Source of the DNA: Odobenus rosmarus divergens
Lineage: Eukaryota > Chordata > Mammalia > Carnivora > Odobenidae
Assembly (NCBI RefSeq): GCF_000321225.1
Contig: NW_004450662.1
Span: 1,786,073 to 1,850,072, forward strand
Direction: 5' to 3'
Length of the DNA: 64,000 nt
Made by a program: the position numbers and the translations under genes
Shown here: positions 11,256-24,135 of the stretch, in pieces
How positions within the stretch are numbered: position 1 is the stretch's first letter
Layout: every line of letters begins with the position of its first letter
The notes under the pieces: model-generated
What the model saw: only the letters and a program-made list of their open reading frames with translations
What the model was told of the DNA's origin: nothing
Database searches by the model: none

Positions 11256-13283
11256 TTGTGTGTGTGTCTTTTTTAGAAGGGAAGGAAGAGACCCTCAAAG
11301 CAGAGAAGAAGGACCACCTAAGGTAGCTTATATCTTTTGTGCTTAGCATTTAATCCATAATCAATACTTAGAAATGTACAGAAGAAACCACTAGCCCGGC
11401 ATTAGCCTGATACTCTTTTAGAAGAAAACAGAGCAACACAATATTCTTAAAAAAAAAACAAAAAACAAAAACCACCCAAAATGGAAGAAAGTGGAGCTAA
11501 GATGTTGTTATGCTATGGAAAAATCTTGAAGAACAGGACTGTACCCCCCTTCAGGGAGAAGGTTTTGGCTTCTCATTTGCTGTCAGACAATGCCTATATG
11601 TTTAAAATTTCTGTCCGTGTTGTTGGAATTCCCTAATGTGCTAAATAAAATTTATTTCACCAAACAGTGAAACAAGAAAACGGGGTGATGTCACTGAATT
11701 AGAAGGCCGCTTCTTTGTTTCTTAAATTTTGGAGAGGGTTGTGGTTGAGGTAAATAGCTTGTATTTCTGTTTTTGGAAATGGTGAGGAAGGATTTTCTGG
11801 TTGTTCTTCTTGAACATAAGCCACTTCTCTCTCAGGAGACATTGTATTTTTCAGCTCTTGTAATTTTATTAAATCTTATTATTTCGTACTCCTTGACATG
11901 AGGTCATTCTTCACATACAGCCATGTGCAAGGATGGGTTCCCCTGGATTCCAGAGAGGCAAGTTGTCCCCTTTTCTTCTTAAATCAGACCACCAGTGGCC
12001 CAGATTTCAGGGGGGTGGGGAGAGTTGAAATAGTGATATATGATTCATCTTTTGTCCTGTAGGGGCACTCAAAAGATGCAGATCTTGGTTCAAAAGAAGG
12101 AAGAACTGTGACAAATAGTACTGCCTCATGATAGAAAATGCTCTTTTGAGGGGACATGAGCTCCTATTACTAGACATTTGCTGAAGACACTGTGGAAGCG
12201 ATCTCTTCCTTGGGTGAGAGATTGAACCACGTGACCTCTAATGGCCCTTACAGTACTAAGACTCCATGGAATAGTCTTTTCTGAAGGAGTGATTCTACAT
12301 TAACCCATCCATGTGTAATTTTGGAGGGAGAAAAATGTGTTACAAATTTCCAAACAGCCACTGAAGAAATAAATGTTCTCAAACCAACCCTAGTTTAAAG
12401 TTGAGGACTGCCTCTACTTGTCGGCTCTTTTCACTTTAAATGTAATTCTTTCTTTGTCACTAATAAGTAAATGTCAAGTATTCTTTTTCTTACCTAAAGA
12501 GAAATAAGGACATTTCCAGTATTCTAAGTACGTAAGTGTCAGAAATGATAATGCTTTACAAGGATAGTATTTGCTTCCTTTTTATGGAGGGACACATCTG
12601 AGAATTTCCTTGAGGCCATCCGCTAGCCCAGTTATTTCTTCACTCCTACAACAAATGTACAGTCAAAATGAAGAAATATACGTCTTTGCTCTCTGCCTTG
12701 TCTCCTTCACCCTACTTTTCTATACTTGAATTGTGGGGGAAAGGCCAATATTAGTGACTTATCCCATCAATGGAACTATATTTGGGACATTTTCTGAGAC
12801 CCATAGTTATTTAATCCAACCATGTACACATCTTATATCTGTAAATAGATGTTAATAATTGATATTTAGAATGATTAAAGGGAGTGTAGAATCCTGAATC
12901 ACCAAAATAGTATCTTCCCTATTTTATAAAGCAGCAAAGTATAGTAGATTGAGTTTTTACGGTTTTGTGTTTATGTACACACATAAACCATTCCCTCCCT
13001 GGCTCTAAGCAGGTCTCTCTCATCTCTTCTCTGTTACCGCTACCTTTTACCCCTCCAGCCTCCAGCATTCTTTTTAAAATTTGGGAGAGGGATGAGAGGA
13101 GATTCAGAATGTGAGACAAAAAAAAAAAAAAAAAGTCAGTGATTCTGCATGTCAAGCACAGCTTCAAATAATGAAGAAAATGCTTTAGATAAAGAAAAAA
13201 TAGTTAAATGTCACATTATTATTGGAATTCATGCAAGATGTTTTAACAATTTTATTTTTTTCTTTAAATTTTTTTTTCTTCTT

Positions 13284-13450
13284 AGGGGGATGGGGGGATG
13301 GGTTAGCCCAGTAATGGGTATCAAGGAGGGCTCGTATTGCATGGAGCACTGGGTGTTATACGCAAACAATGAATCATGGAACACTGCATCAAAAACTAAT
13401 GATGTAATGTATGGTGACTAACATAATAAAATAAAATTTAAAAAAAATGT
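13284..13450 (+). mobile_element. L1 3' end, sense, 5'-truncated
   Basis: It carries the carnivore L1 3' UTR signature, GAGCACTGGGTGTTATACGC, followed by the CATCAAAAACTAATGATGTA stretch and an AATAAAATAAAATTT tail. T-rich sequence containing AAATTTTTTT lies on both sides and may be the target-site duplication. No coding part remains. Confidence 0.8.
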
Positions 13451-14438
13451 AAAAATTTTTTTCTTTTTAAAATTGTAAATGGATGAAGTTTTAAACATTT
13501 TTTTTATATTTCAAATGTGTATTTTTCTTCTGTGCAACTTTTGGTGTCTAGAGAGCTGATGTCAAGTCCTGTCTGTTTTTAAAATACTCCGCATTGCAGG
13601 TGTTTCTTGGATATATATGTACTAAAAAGTGCATTCTGGCTTCTGTCTCTTGCCAGGAAAATGCCTGACAGTTATTGGCTTTTTATGGTATCAGTAAAAG
13701 TAATTAGTATTCTCTCTTTTACTATAATTTGATATCTGTTCAATGAGTAATGGTACACACTGCCTGGTTGGAGGTAAATTTGGCAAGGGGGACAAATGTT
13801 TAATGGATAAAATACTACTTTTATCAGGCCATGAAATTACTGTAGTGACATCAGAACTTGGCAGCCTCTTTTATGACAATAAAAACAAAAATAGCATCAT
13901 AAGCTAGGGATAAGACATTTTTCTTGTCCATTTATTTTGGCTTATTTTCATGGTTCTGGCCTCAGGGTGTGTGTATAACAAAATAACACAGTGAGTAACA
14001 GGCAATAAGAATTAGGGAGTGAACGTAGTTTCAGCTGAAACAGACATGCTGTTTATCACTCACCTCGGTTTTAGTCATTTAAACTGTTCCTTTCAGTTTG
14101 ATGACTAGGAGAACGTGAGGGTGGGAATGAAGAATCCTCATCCATAAAGTGGAGTTAAACTTCATTATCTGGCATGATATGACCTCGCTTGCAATATGTT
14201 GAAAAAGTTTGATGATTGGCTTATAAAATCGTCATGTGATGGTGAATGTCTGGGTGTCATTACAAATGCGACAGTAAAGTTTTGTAGAAAAGGTGCTATT
14301 TAATCCTTTTTATAATCACCCCTAAAATAACATCGTGTTACCAGTTAATTCAGTTTGATTGAATATAGTGTTTCCTCCTGCCTGTTTTACCCTATTCACT
14401 CTTGCTGTGAAGTTAGATTTTTAGATGTTACCATGATT

Positions 14439-14621
14439 CTTTTTTAAAGATTTATTTATTTGAGAGAGCAGGGCCAGGGGGCAGAGAGGGAGGAAGAGGG
14501 AGAAGCAGGCTCACACTGAGTGCAGAGCCCCATGAGGGGCTCAATCTCGGGACCCTGAGATCAGGACCTGAGCCAAAACCAAGAGGAGGACACTGACCGG
14601 ACCACACCACCCAGGTGCCTC
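14439..14621 (-). mobile_element. Carnivore tRNA-Lys SINE
   Basis: Antisense element flanked by a perfect 16-bp target-site duplication, AGATGTTACCATGATT, at 14423-14438 and 14622-14637. Left end TTTTTTAAAGATTTATTT, right end CACCCAGGTGCCTC. Confidence 0.95.
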
Positions 14622-14972
14622 AGATGTTACCATGATTTAATGATAGCTCATATACCAGGATTTCAGTTTGGTGTCCAGGCATCTGAGCAGTAAGTCCAGT
14701 AGATCCAGAGATTACTAAATACTGAGAGGATACTTTCATTGTTCTTGATAGACGATTAAACTCTTGAGTAGAACCATACTAGTCTAACTACTGCGTTCTT
14801 TCCATGATTTACCTTGTGGGTTCATCTTACTGTGATCACCTTTTTAAACAAGCTCACTTTATTTCTTCCATTAAATCTTGGATGTTCATCCAAAATGGAA
14901 TTAGGGGTTTCATTTTACAGTAAGGAGGACTTATAAAATTCTGATGGGTTAAAGTATATTTCAAAACTAATT

Positions 14973-15146
14973 TTTTTTAAAGATTTATTTATTAGAGAGA
15001 GAGAGAGCGTGCAGACAAACAGAGGGACAGGGAGAAGCAGGCTCCCCACTGAGCAGGGAGCCCCATGCGGGGCTCGATCCCAGGATCCTGGGATCATGAC
15101 CTGAGCCGAAGGCAGACGCTTAACTGACTGAGCCACCCAGGTGCCC
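14973..15146 (-). mobile_element. Carnivore tRNA-Lys SINE
   Basis: Antisense element, from TTTAAAGATTTATTTATT to GAGCCACCCAGGTGCC. An imperfect target-site duplication is visible (CAAAACTAA versus CAAACCTAG). Confidence 0.9.
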
Positions 15147-16269
15147 CCAAACCTAGTTCTAAGTAGATACTTCTACTTAACATGTTTTCAAGTCATATTA
15201 TAGTTAGATTAGAATGGTTCTGATCTCTTCATCCAATCTTTTGATTCCTATTTATTGATGGTTAGGCATATTTTCTTTTTTTATGGTCAAATCCTTTTTG
15301 AGATTAAAATAAAGGCATCAGAATTCTACCCTGAATTTCTAATTCCAAGCTCTAGTCATCATGTTTTAGATTTGTGTTTTAGTGGGATTTCTCTTTTAAA
15401 AGAAATTGCAATACTCATGTTTTGACTATAGACCTATATAGGTCTTTCATATAATTTTCATCATACATTTTAGAGGTAATTTTTTTTTTAATCCCATGGC
15501 TAACTAAAGCCAATTTTGAGTCATTATAAGATGGGTTGTTAACTGTTGTCTCCTATTAGGCTAGCAAACACAGTTGTCATTATTTGTTACTTCTTTTGTG
15601 TTTGAGGATGCATTTTAAAAGAGCTATTGTCATAGTGGTTAGGTCTTAAAATAATTTCACATTTGTTACTATGCCAGCAGCCACAGTCGGGTTTTTAATC
15701 ATGCAATACAGCTTGTGCAGAGATTGATATCAGCGTTTTGTGGCATCAAGTAAATTTTAGCTCTGGGATTTGACTACGTACATCTTACTGTTGTCAGTTG
15801 GGGTTCTTGTAACCAGCTCCCAAAGTGGGTTTCTAAATGTGACCCTTCTAAGTCTGGGCTGTATCCCACCCCACACATTTTGGGATCTCTCTTTGAGATA
15901 GGAGATAATCAGGGAAAAGATAAGGAAATGATTAACCCTGTAAGACAAAGATCAGATGCGTGTTTTCTTAGCTAGTTGTACATAGATACAGAATACTTAA
16001 TTAGTTGTGATCACAGATGTCAGCTGGTCATGGAATCAGGTCAACAGGCACCACCCATCGAACAAACTCCTGAGGCCTTCAACACACTAGAAAGAGAAAC
16101 TCAGTTTTGAGTTTTTCATTCATTTCTGCAATTAAGACTTTTTCCCCCTTCATGCGGAAATGTGAGCCTTCTGGCAAAAAATCCTTCCACTTGACATTTA
16201 GTAGGCAAACGAAGTCCCCATTTACTTGTAAAGGTTCCTTCTAATTCACTGAGAAAAACTAACTTCTTT

Positions 16270-16560
16270 TGTGTCTGATTTACCTGGAGTGAATGTACGG
16301 CCTGTGTACTGGGGCAATTTAACAATAAGGAACGTGGTGACGAAGGACTGGCGTATTGCTTTCGAGGACTGGGACTCCCGTCTGTTCGGGTGCCCTGCGG
16401 ACGCACAAGAATGGTGCCTCCAGAGGACTGGGAAAGCAAAGGACTGTCCTGTCGGGGGTTGCAGGCACAGGCGGGCGTTGGCAGAACCACCACACCCCTG
16501 CCCCGTGCTCACTTAGCTCCTTGCAGGGGAGTGGCGCGTTCCAGCAATTACGACTCCTGT
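16270..16560. other. Local CpG-rich pocket in intron 1
   Basis: CpG dinucleotides are clearly denser here (about fifteen or more in 300 bases) than in the surrounding AT-rich intron. Three overlapping ORFs on each strand reflect this GC composition and match no family I know. It could be a regulatory element, an old repeat or chance. Confidence 0.4.
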
Positions 16561-17255
16561 CTTGTGGTTCTTTTTATTCCACACACAGAATAGTTTTCTC
16601 CCGTTTCTGATGGTGATCATTTCTTAAATAACTTTTATACAGCCCTTTGTACTTTGCAGAGTGTTTTACAGTTCTGGTGTGTGTTTGCTTTTCTGCTTAA
16701 ATATATGAGGTAGTAAAGTTTTCATGAGAATGGAAACCATGAAGACAAGATGCGATTGAGCATTAGTATCAGATATGAGAGTTTTAATGTAGGTCAAAGT
16801 TAGATGATCTTTAAAATCTCTTGGATGTTGGGAAAAGAGGTTCTTTGAAACTGTAGTCTTTCTTTTAAAGCTTAAAGTAGGTTATAATTGCACACTTGTC
16901 TGTGCTTAGGAATAGAATAAAATACTTCTAAATTGGTTATTTTTTTTCTCTTTGACATTTCTAAGCCACAGACTCTGTGTTATACATTCTATTGACCTAA
17001 GGGAAGTAATGGAAGTGAATTTTGCCTAAGGTAAAATTGATTTCCTGGTGTCTTGGATTTTTAAACTCTTTCCTTTACAGAGGTCACTTTATTTTTATTT
17101 CTAGCCAAAGAGACCCTTGCTTTCTAGCACATTTCTTTAGAGCAGGTATTTGGGTGCTTAGAAATTCTGTAATAGAATGTCCCAGCTGAAAATGAAGTTT
17201 GAAAGCCCTTTCCAGTTCCATGTAAAGTAAGCAAAATAGCAAAGGGAGCTTTTTA

Positions 17256-17500
17256 TTTTTATTTTTTAAAATAATTTTTTATTGTTATGTTAATCACCAT
17301 ACATTACATCATTAGGTTTTGATGTAGTGTTCCGTGATTCATTGTGCATAACACCCAGTGCTCCACGCAGAACGTGCCCTCTTTAATACCCATCACCAGG
17401 CTAACCCATCCCCCCACCCCCCTGCCCTCTAGAACCCTCAGTTTGTTTTTCAGAGTCCATCGTCTCTCATGGTTCGTCTCCCCCTCCGACTTACTCCCCC
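17256..17500 (-). mobile_element. L1 3' end, antisense, 5'-truncated
   Basis: This is the reverse complement of the carnivore L1 3' UTR, including ATTGTGCATAACACCCAGTG and the CCCATCACCAGGCTAACCC stretch. It is flanked by a perfect 15-bp target-site duplication, AAAGGGAGCTTTTTA, at 17241-17255 and 17501-17515. Only about 245 bases were inserted. Confidence 0.93.
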
Positions 17501-18480
17501 AAAGGGAGCTTTTTAGAAATAAATCTCATTTCATATTTGGGTCTTTGATTATGGAATGAGTATAAACTCTAAATTGATAGGCTCTTTCTCTTAACAATTG
17601 TTCCACGATACCCCTATATCCAAAACATGACGGATGATATCGAGACATAATTTGGTTTTCATTTCTTGGATATGTAGGAAGATGAATTCACGCTTTGCAG
17701 TTTTAAGTGAGCCTTTTAATGTTGTTTTGGTCAGTTGTTATTTCCCTTTCATTTTATATCACTGTATCATGTTGTCTAACATGATAAATATTAATGCTAA
17801 GGCGTTTAGTGACAGCCAATTTGTGTCATTTCGGTGAAAATCAAACCAGTTGTTACTAGTGAATGAAATGGTTTAAAAATGGTTTTGATGACCAGATTGA
17901 GAAGGAAAGAAGGAAACATAGATATTCCTAAAGGCAAATCTTGCCCCTCCTCCTTCATTGGAGTGAAGAGTGAGTTGTAATACCAACAGAGACCAGCTCC
18001 CAGTAAGAGGTGTGAGGCTGTTTATTTTCACTCTGGAGATGTATATACTACAGAAGGAAAACTCTGGCCTTGCTTAACCTAAGCAAGTCATTACTTATCT
18101 ACAATCTGGCAAGCAATTTGATTAAAGTTGACAGAGCTCATATAATATCAGAACCAGGCCCTCTTAATGATTGATGGAGCTTGTCTGTAAGCCTTTTTTT
18201 TTTTTTTAAAGGAGAAAAACTGAACAAGAATGAATACTTGTTCAGATCTCTAATTACCGAGTATAAGCCAAGTCTATAATGTAGTTTTGTCTATAGGGGT
18301 TAATATGTATTAATTTGTATGTTTTTTTAGTAATGATTAAATGGCTTCAAAATAATATTTTTATGTCAGCAGGTTAATTTGGCTTTTACATGATTAAATT
18401 CTTGAAATTTTAGAGTTCCTGCCTCATATTTTTAACATCTTTTAAATGTAGTTTTCTTTGATGTTTCCTTGATATTCTTT

Positions 18481-18677
18481 TTTTTTTTTTTTAAGATTTT
18501 ATTTATTTATTTGACAGAGATAGCGAGAGCAGGAACACAAGTAGGGGGAGTGGGAGAGGGAGAGCAGGCTTCCCGCCCAGGAGGGAGCCCGATGTGGGGC
18601 CCGATCCCAGGACGCTGGGATCGTGACCTGAGCAGAAGGTAGCCGCCGCTTAACCGACTGAGCCACCCAGGTGCCCT
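18481..18677 (-). mobile_element. Carnivore tRNA-Lys SINE
   Basis: Antisense element with an 18-bp target-site duplication differing at one base: GTTTCCTTGATATTCTTT at 18463-18480 and GTTTCTTTGATATTCTTT at 18678-18695. Confidence 0.95.
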
Positions 18678-19179
18678 GTTTCTTTGATATTCTTTAGTGG
18701 AAGTTTTGACCAATAAAGAATTTTCCTCTTTGTTCTCTTATGAAATTGAGTTATTTGAAAAAGTTTTTGGCTTTAATTTTAATTTTTTTCAACCCCTTGC
18801 TCTCTAACTGTACGAAAATAGTTTGGACAATTGTCATAGCATATTTGGGCTGTGGAGTGTTGTGGTTCATTTCTTTGCTGCATTGTTTCTTCTCATTCCC
18901 AACAGATTGATAGTAAGTGTGACTTGAATGTGCCCAATGTTCTTGAGATGCTTTAAACCAAGATTCTACATACGGTCTTGTCATTCACAGGCTGCCTAGT
19001 CAGTATTGGACTGCCAGACACCTCCCCCATCCCTACACCTTGTTTTAAGTAAACTTAGCATGTGCAATTTCCAGATTAATGAAACAGCTGAATTGAGAGT
19101 GAATTAGTTTTTTGTAAATGGAATTTTCTTAATCTGGGAATTTTCAGGCATTGTATCGTAAGGGTTTGGATGAGGGTAA

Positions 19180-19385
19180 GCTCAAGAGTGTGAGTACCTG
19201 GTGTCAAAGCCAGGTTCCTCTATAGTCTCATGACATAACCTCCCTCTGCTTCATTTTCTTCACCTGTATAATGGGAATGAATGAAAGCTCATCAGGCTCT
19301 TGGGCTCTGTCATTTAGTGTTCAGACCCTGTGATCAGTGTGTGGTAGGTGCTCCTGGAGGGTGAGAGTTGCTATTCTGATAGAAT
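19180..19385 (+). repeat. MIR SINE relic
   Basis: Diverged MIR sense order is visible: a CTCATGACATAACCTCCCTC region, then TTCACCTGTATAATGGGAAT and GTGTGGTAGGTGCTC. Confidence 0.6.
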
Positions 19386-21634
19386 TGCTATCTCTGAGAT
19401 GGGGGTTTATATCCACAAAATAGGATGTTATTGTGACATCGCTGAATTAGACTGTTGAATCAAAATCAAATGAGTGGAGATTAAACTCTGTGGAGCTACA
19501 GATGTGGGAATAAGCTAGAACTGATGATATGTTTCTGGTTTTGGATTGGTTAGAACCTGGTGCATAGCGAAGGTTAGAACCTGTTACGTAGCAAAGAAAG
19601 CTAATGGGGAACTTTTGGGTAAATTTCTGTGATTCTCCAAATAACTGCACGCCATTTGACTTTCTTGCTCCGCATGTTCGGTTTTGTGGCTTTGTGATCT
19701 CCCCTTTCCCCTTCCTATATCCCCAAACTCAGTATAAATAAACTTAGAAGTTTAATACCAGGAAAATAAAATTCACTTTGTGAGAGATGTACTTCATACC
19801 TACCCTTTTCGACATGTTCTTAGAAGCAAGGGCTACCTGTCCTTGGAACCCTTTGCTAACTTCTCCCTTGATAATTTCTCCAACAAGTGTTGTCATCTAA
19901 GGGAAATCCCAGTGCTTTCTGGAGTTCTTATATGTATACTGAATGAGCTTGAATCTTATGTCCTCTTACATTTCTTTTCTTTTGGGCTACATATGGTCAG
20001 AACAGACAAACCCTTCACTGGGATTGGTAGCATTAACGACCACCAATAAAGTGCCATTCCCAAGTTGTTCCCAGAGAAGAGATAGGATAGACGTGGGGTC
20101 ATCAGATGCAGATATTTGACTTGGACTTGGGCCAGTTATGCACACTGTTGTCAGCCCCACCCGGCAACTCCCCTATTTTGTTTCTGGCTGGCCAAGGTAA
20201 ATATGTTGCCCTCAAGTGTGGAGGGGCATCCAAAGAAGGAGTTGTAGAATCAGTTAGGTGTTGAGGATTCCATCTGTTTCTTTTACCCCATAGGTTGGCC
20301 TCTTTACTGGATTTTTATCACTGGAATCCGGGTTCCCAGGGAAGCACAGTAATGTTTGTAGTGATACTGAACGTGTTTGCAGGAGAAAACGTCGTGCCAC
20401 AACAGCAAATGCACAGACTTAAAATATTCCTTCTGGGACCTGTGACGTAGAGGATAAAGCTTGATTGTATTGCATTTATAGTTTTCTTAGGGTAGTGGTC
20501 TTGGTGGCTATGGAGGTAGGTAGCATTTATAGAATTCTTTTAACTGTAGGGATGTGTGTGATCAAGGAAATTAGCTGTGTGTTTGAGTAGTTAACAGTGT
20601 CTTAACTGAGATGATAATGGCTTGTATTTTGCTAAAAAGGGGTTAGGGCTCAAACTTGGATAACGTATGACTTTTTCAAAGGGAAAAATTCCTGTAAACT
20701 GATGTTGATTAAATTATTTTTATTACTAATCTCTTAAGTATATACAAAATAAACTAGATGCAAAATTCTTAGAAAACTAAAATTTACAAAATAAATACAT
20801 AACCACAAAACCAATATAACTGAAGCATTTAAAATCCTTAAAATTTTTTTTAGATTATCAGTATTGTTTAATAGTAGAAAGATTCTTATGCTTATTTTAT
20901 ATTTCACTTGCCCATTTGATTTGGCTCTTTTGAAGCACAATTAATATTATTTTTCTTTTTTTAATAATGACCTTGTTTTTACCGGCCCAATATTTTGTGG
21001 ACAATCACTTTGAAAGTGCACTGTTATGTATAGTACTGGGAACTTTCAAACCCATGGAATGAAATGTATGGGTGTATTAATACTTACTGTTGATGAACCA
21101 GAGTAATATGCGAGCTTTGTAATAAGTGGTTCCATGATGTTTATAAGGCTGTTTGCTATGTCACATGCTTTTCAAGTTTGTCACACTTATGCTGCCATGA
21201 GCTAGAAGGTAATTCACATCTGCTTTTCTTCTTACCGATTCCAAAACTTTCCCTGTCCCCTGTATTCTGTAACATCACTTGACCTTCCCGTGTCATGGAC
21301 CACAATCCAAAAACACAAATGCCAATTGGGCACTGATATCTTGTGTCCTGTCTTCCTTGTCTGGCTGATGACCCATAATAAGCCTACGGTAACTGAGATA
21401 CAGCAGCACAGAAACAGTGAAATTTATAAAAAAAATAATTTTCATGCCTCCAGCAACCCATCTGCAGATTAAAATGGAGAAAGAGAGCTAAAACCTGGCG
21501 GGTTTGAGAATTCCTCTCGAATGAGAAGTGGCTATGGATTCACAGTGAAGTCAGTGGACATAAAAACAGATTTGTACTCAAGGTCTTTTATTCAAGAAGC
21601 TGTGTATAGAAAGGGGTAAGCGTAGGCCTGGGGT

Positions 21635-21835
21635 TGCCCTGGGTTCAAATGTTACCCTGGCCATTTATTAGCTGTAGAATCTTGGGCAGGCTATCAGAGC
21701 TTTCTTCTTTACTGTTAACCTCATTTGTAAAATGGAAATAATACCTATCTTTAGGATTGTTGTGAAGATCGCTAATAATACACGTAAAATCTTTTGCCTG
21801 TAAACTTAATAAATGGTAGTTGTTGTTATTCTTTG
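21635..21835 (+). repeat. MIR SINE relic
   Basis: MIR sense features in order: GGGTTCAAATGTTACCCTGG, ATTAGCTGTAGAATCTTGGG, TTTGTAAAATGGAAATAATA, and GGATTGTTGTGAAGATCGCT, ending in AATAAATGGTAGTTGTTGTT. Confidence 0.8.
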
Positions 21836-22383
21836 GAATAATTAATCTCATAAGACAGATGTTTGGTAAGATGTACAAATAGATGTATTACCACACAAAT
21901 CAATTATTCCCTGCCTAGTGGAAGCAAGAGGCACGGGTGGGGTGGAGTATCAGAATTATTTGGCAAGGTTTTGCAGCATGAAAAAGAAGAGCCCCTCCTC
22001 CTTATATCATTTCCAAGGGACCCACCATTACCCCTGGCATTGGAACATTGCTCTCCGGTGCTGGGGCAGAAGGATGACAGATCTACTGACTGAAACATTT
22101 GAGTCTTTCTCTGGTAACTCTGATTTAAGTACTTGGTATGATCTTTTAAAATCCTAATTTTATAAGTACTTATAAAGATGAACTTATGTATTTATACAAA
22201 TAAATTAGCAAATTGATTTGTCTGATATTGACAGGGAGTGTTTAATCCACCTCGTGTATGTATAAATTAGCATTGTGGCATTTGGCTTGAAAAATGTGCT
22301 GTTTTCCTTAGATATTTATTTACCAAATTCAGGACTTTTAAAAAGTATTACTAAGAGGTGGGACAGATTGACTTGATAGTTTT

Positions 22384-22474
22384 TTTGGGGGGAGCAGCAA
22401 AGCAAGGTTTATTGAGTGACAGCAAAATGATAGCACAAAGCTCCCAAGGAGGGAGGGGACCCAAGAGGGTTGCC
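22384..22474 (-). mobile_element. Short retrocopy, probably the polyadenylated 3' end of a class I ERV RNA
   Basis: A 91-base insertion lies between two copies of CTTGATAGTTTT (22372-22383 and 22475-22486). On the minus strand it contains AATAAA (plus-strand 22408-22413) about 21 bases before a short poly-A. A CCCTCCTTGGGAGC-like motif and a CAATAAACCTTGCT-like motif resemble the R region of class I (gamma-type) retroviral LTRs. It has no coding content. Target-site duplication plus poly-A means LINE-type retroposition of a processed, 5'-truncated RNA. The ERV identity is pattern recognition only. Confidence 0.5.
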
Positions 22475-23309
22475 CTTGATAGTTTTAAGGACATTTATAA
22501 AACTATTTGTGGTGTGACCCAGTTAACTTGGCTAATACTCTTTAAGTATATTTGAAATTCCTCGAGAGTTGCCTTTTAAATTTAATAATGCTTTATGTGG
22601 TAGGATTTTATTTACATGATTTTGACCTTACAAAAATTCACATCACATTGCAGGAAACATGACTATGTACAGTAAAAACCCTGATATTTTAGTCTGTAAT
22701 GCCAATCTCTGTCATAAGTCTATGAAGAGTCTATTGTGTTAGCTACAAATCCTTACAACAGTCCTAAAAGCAGAGACTTCCACTTACCCACTGTTGGTCC
22801 TATGCCTTTAGAACATTCAAGATCATGATGAATGCTTTGCAGACCCCCTACTGGGTCATTTCTGTGTGTGAGCAAAGTAAGAGTGATTTTGGTGTTGTAT
22901 ATAGCGTCCTTTTCTATTCAGGTTTAAAAGGACTTTTTGATAACATCTGTTATTTAACTCTTCTTTTTTGCCTGTGGCTTTTTGGTAATGCTGGGTCATG
23001 CACTTTGTTAGTCATTTGGCTCAAGTACCTATTAAATTATATAGCACAAAGCTATCAGTTATTGATTTAAAAATTTACATAATAAAACATAAGTAAATAT
23101 GGGCGTTTACTTCCATGGAAAACCAAATAAACTCAGTAAACAGGTCATAGACCATTAGTGTTGATTCTCTTAAACTGCTGCTTCGTAATGAGAGACCATT
23201 CTCATTATCTCTTTTGGCTTACTAGAAATGTTTTTAAGCATATTACATTAGTCGTTTGTGAAATAACTTCGTAATTCCCAGGGAACATTGCTGGGTTTCT
23301 CTCAATGTA

Positions 23310-23440
23310 CATTTATTCCTTTGTCGACATTTATTTAGCACTCATTTTGTGCAAGAAACTTCCCAGGTGTTGGGTAGACAGTGGTGAACAAAATAGACAT
23401 GGTTCGTTTCCTTCATGGAACTGATAAACTAGTGGTTAAT
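23310..23440 (-). repeat. L2 LINE relic, antisense
   Basis: Resembles the reverse complement of the L2 3' end: ATTTATTTAGCACTCATTTT, then GGTGTTGGGTAGACAGTGGT and CATGGAACTGATAAACTAGT. Confidence 0.6.
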
Positions 23441-23999
23441 CCAGGTCTGGTGGGATTTTTTTGCATTTATGTGACCCGTAAATATCTGGTCTCATTCTTT
23501 TTTTCCCACCATATGAAGAGTCAGATGAACCCAAATTCTGCACTTCCTGTTCAAGGACTCCTCCTTGGCTGTAATTTTGACCCAGGGGAAGTCAGACTAA
23601 AATGAAAATCACACCCATTCCTGAAGGAGGAAAAAAGTTTTAAAGCATCAAGTTTTAGAGTGGTGTGTGGGGAGAGTCATGTGAATTTTTTTAGTTGGAC
23701 ATAGGGGTGTGTGTGTCAGTTTCCTGCCTCTGAAATACCAATTTCCCCGCAAGGTCTACAAGTTTGGCCTATGTTGGAGGGGAGTGTTACTACTGAAGAG
23801 TAGGGATGGCAGTCTGGGACCAGTTGGGTATCTCTGAGTGGCAGAAACCTGTCAATACCCAGAAGATTAAAAATGCTGCTTTAGGGACATTTGTTGGTTG
23901 ACAATTTACGATGAAAAGCTACAGGATGTCTGTGTTTAATGGTCCATTAGGGGGCGCATGATTTAGCCTATTTTGAAACCGAATGTATTGAGCTGTTAT

Positions 24000-24135
24000 G
24001 ATATATATGTGTAATATATTTTAACATATAATTATCTAATTGTGTATAATATATGACACATGATAATGTATAATATATGCATATATAATATATGTATCCA
24101 AATGTATAACATGTAATATGTATCTTATATAATTA
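24000..24135. repeat. AT-rich low-complexity tract
   Basis: Dense TATA/ATAT steps with repeated ATAATATATG-like units in about 135 bases. No regular single period is evident. Confidence 0.8.
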
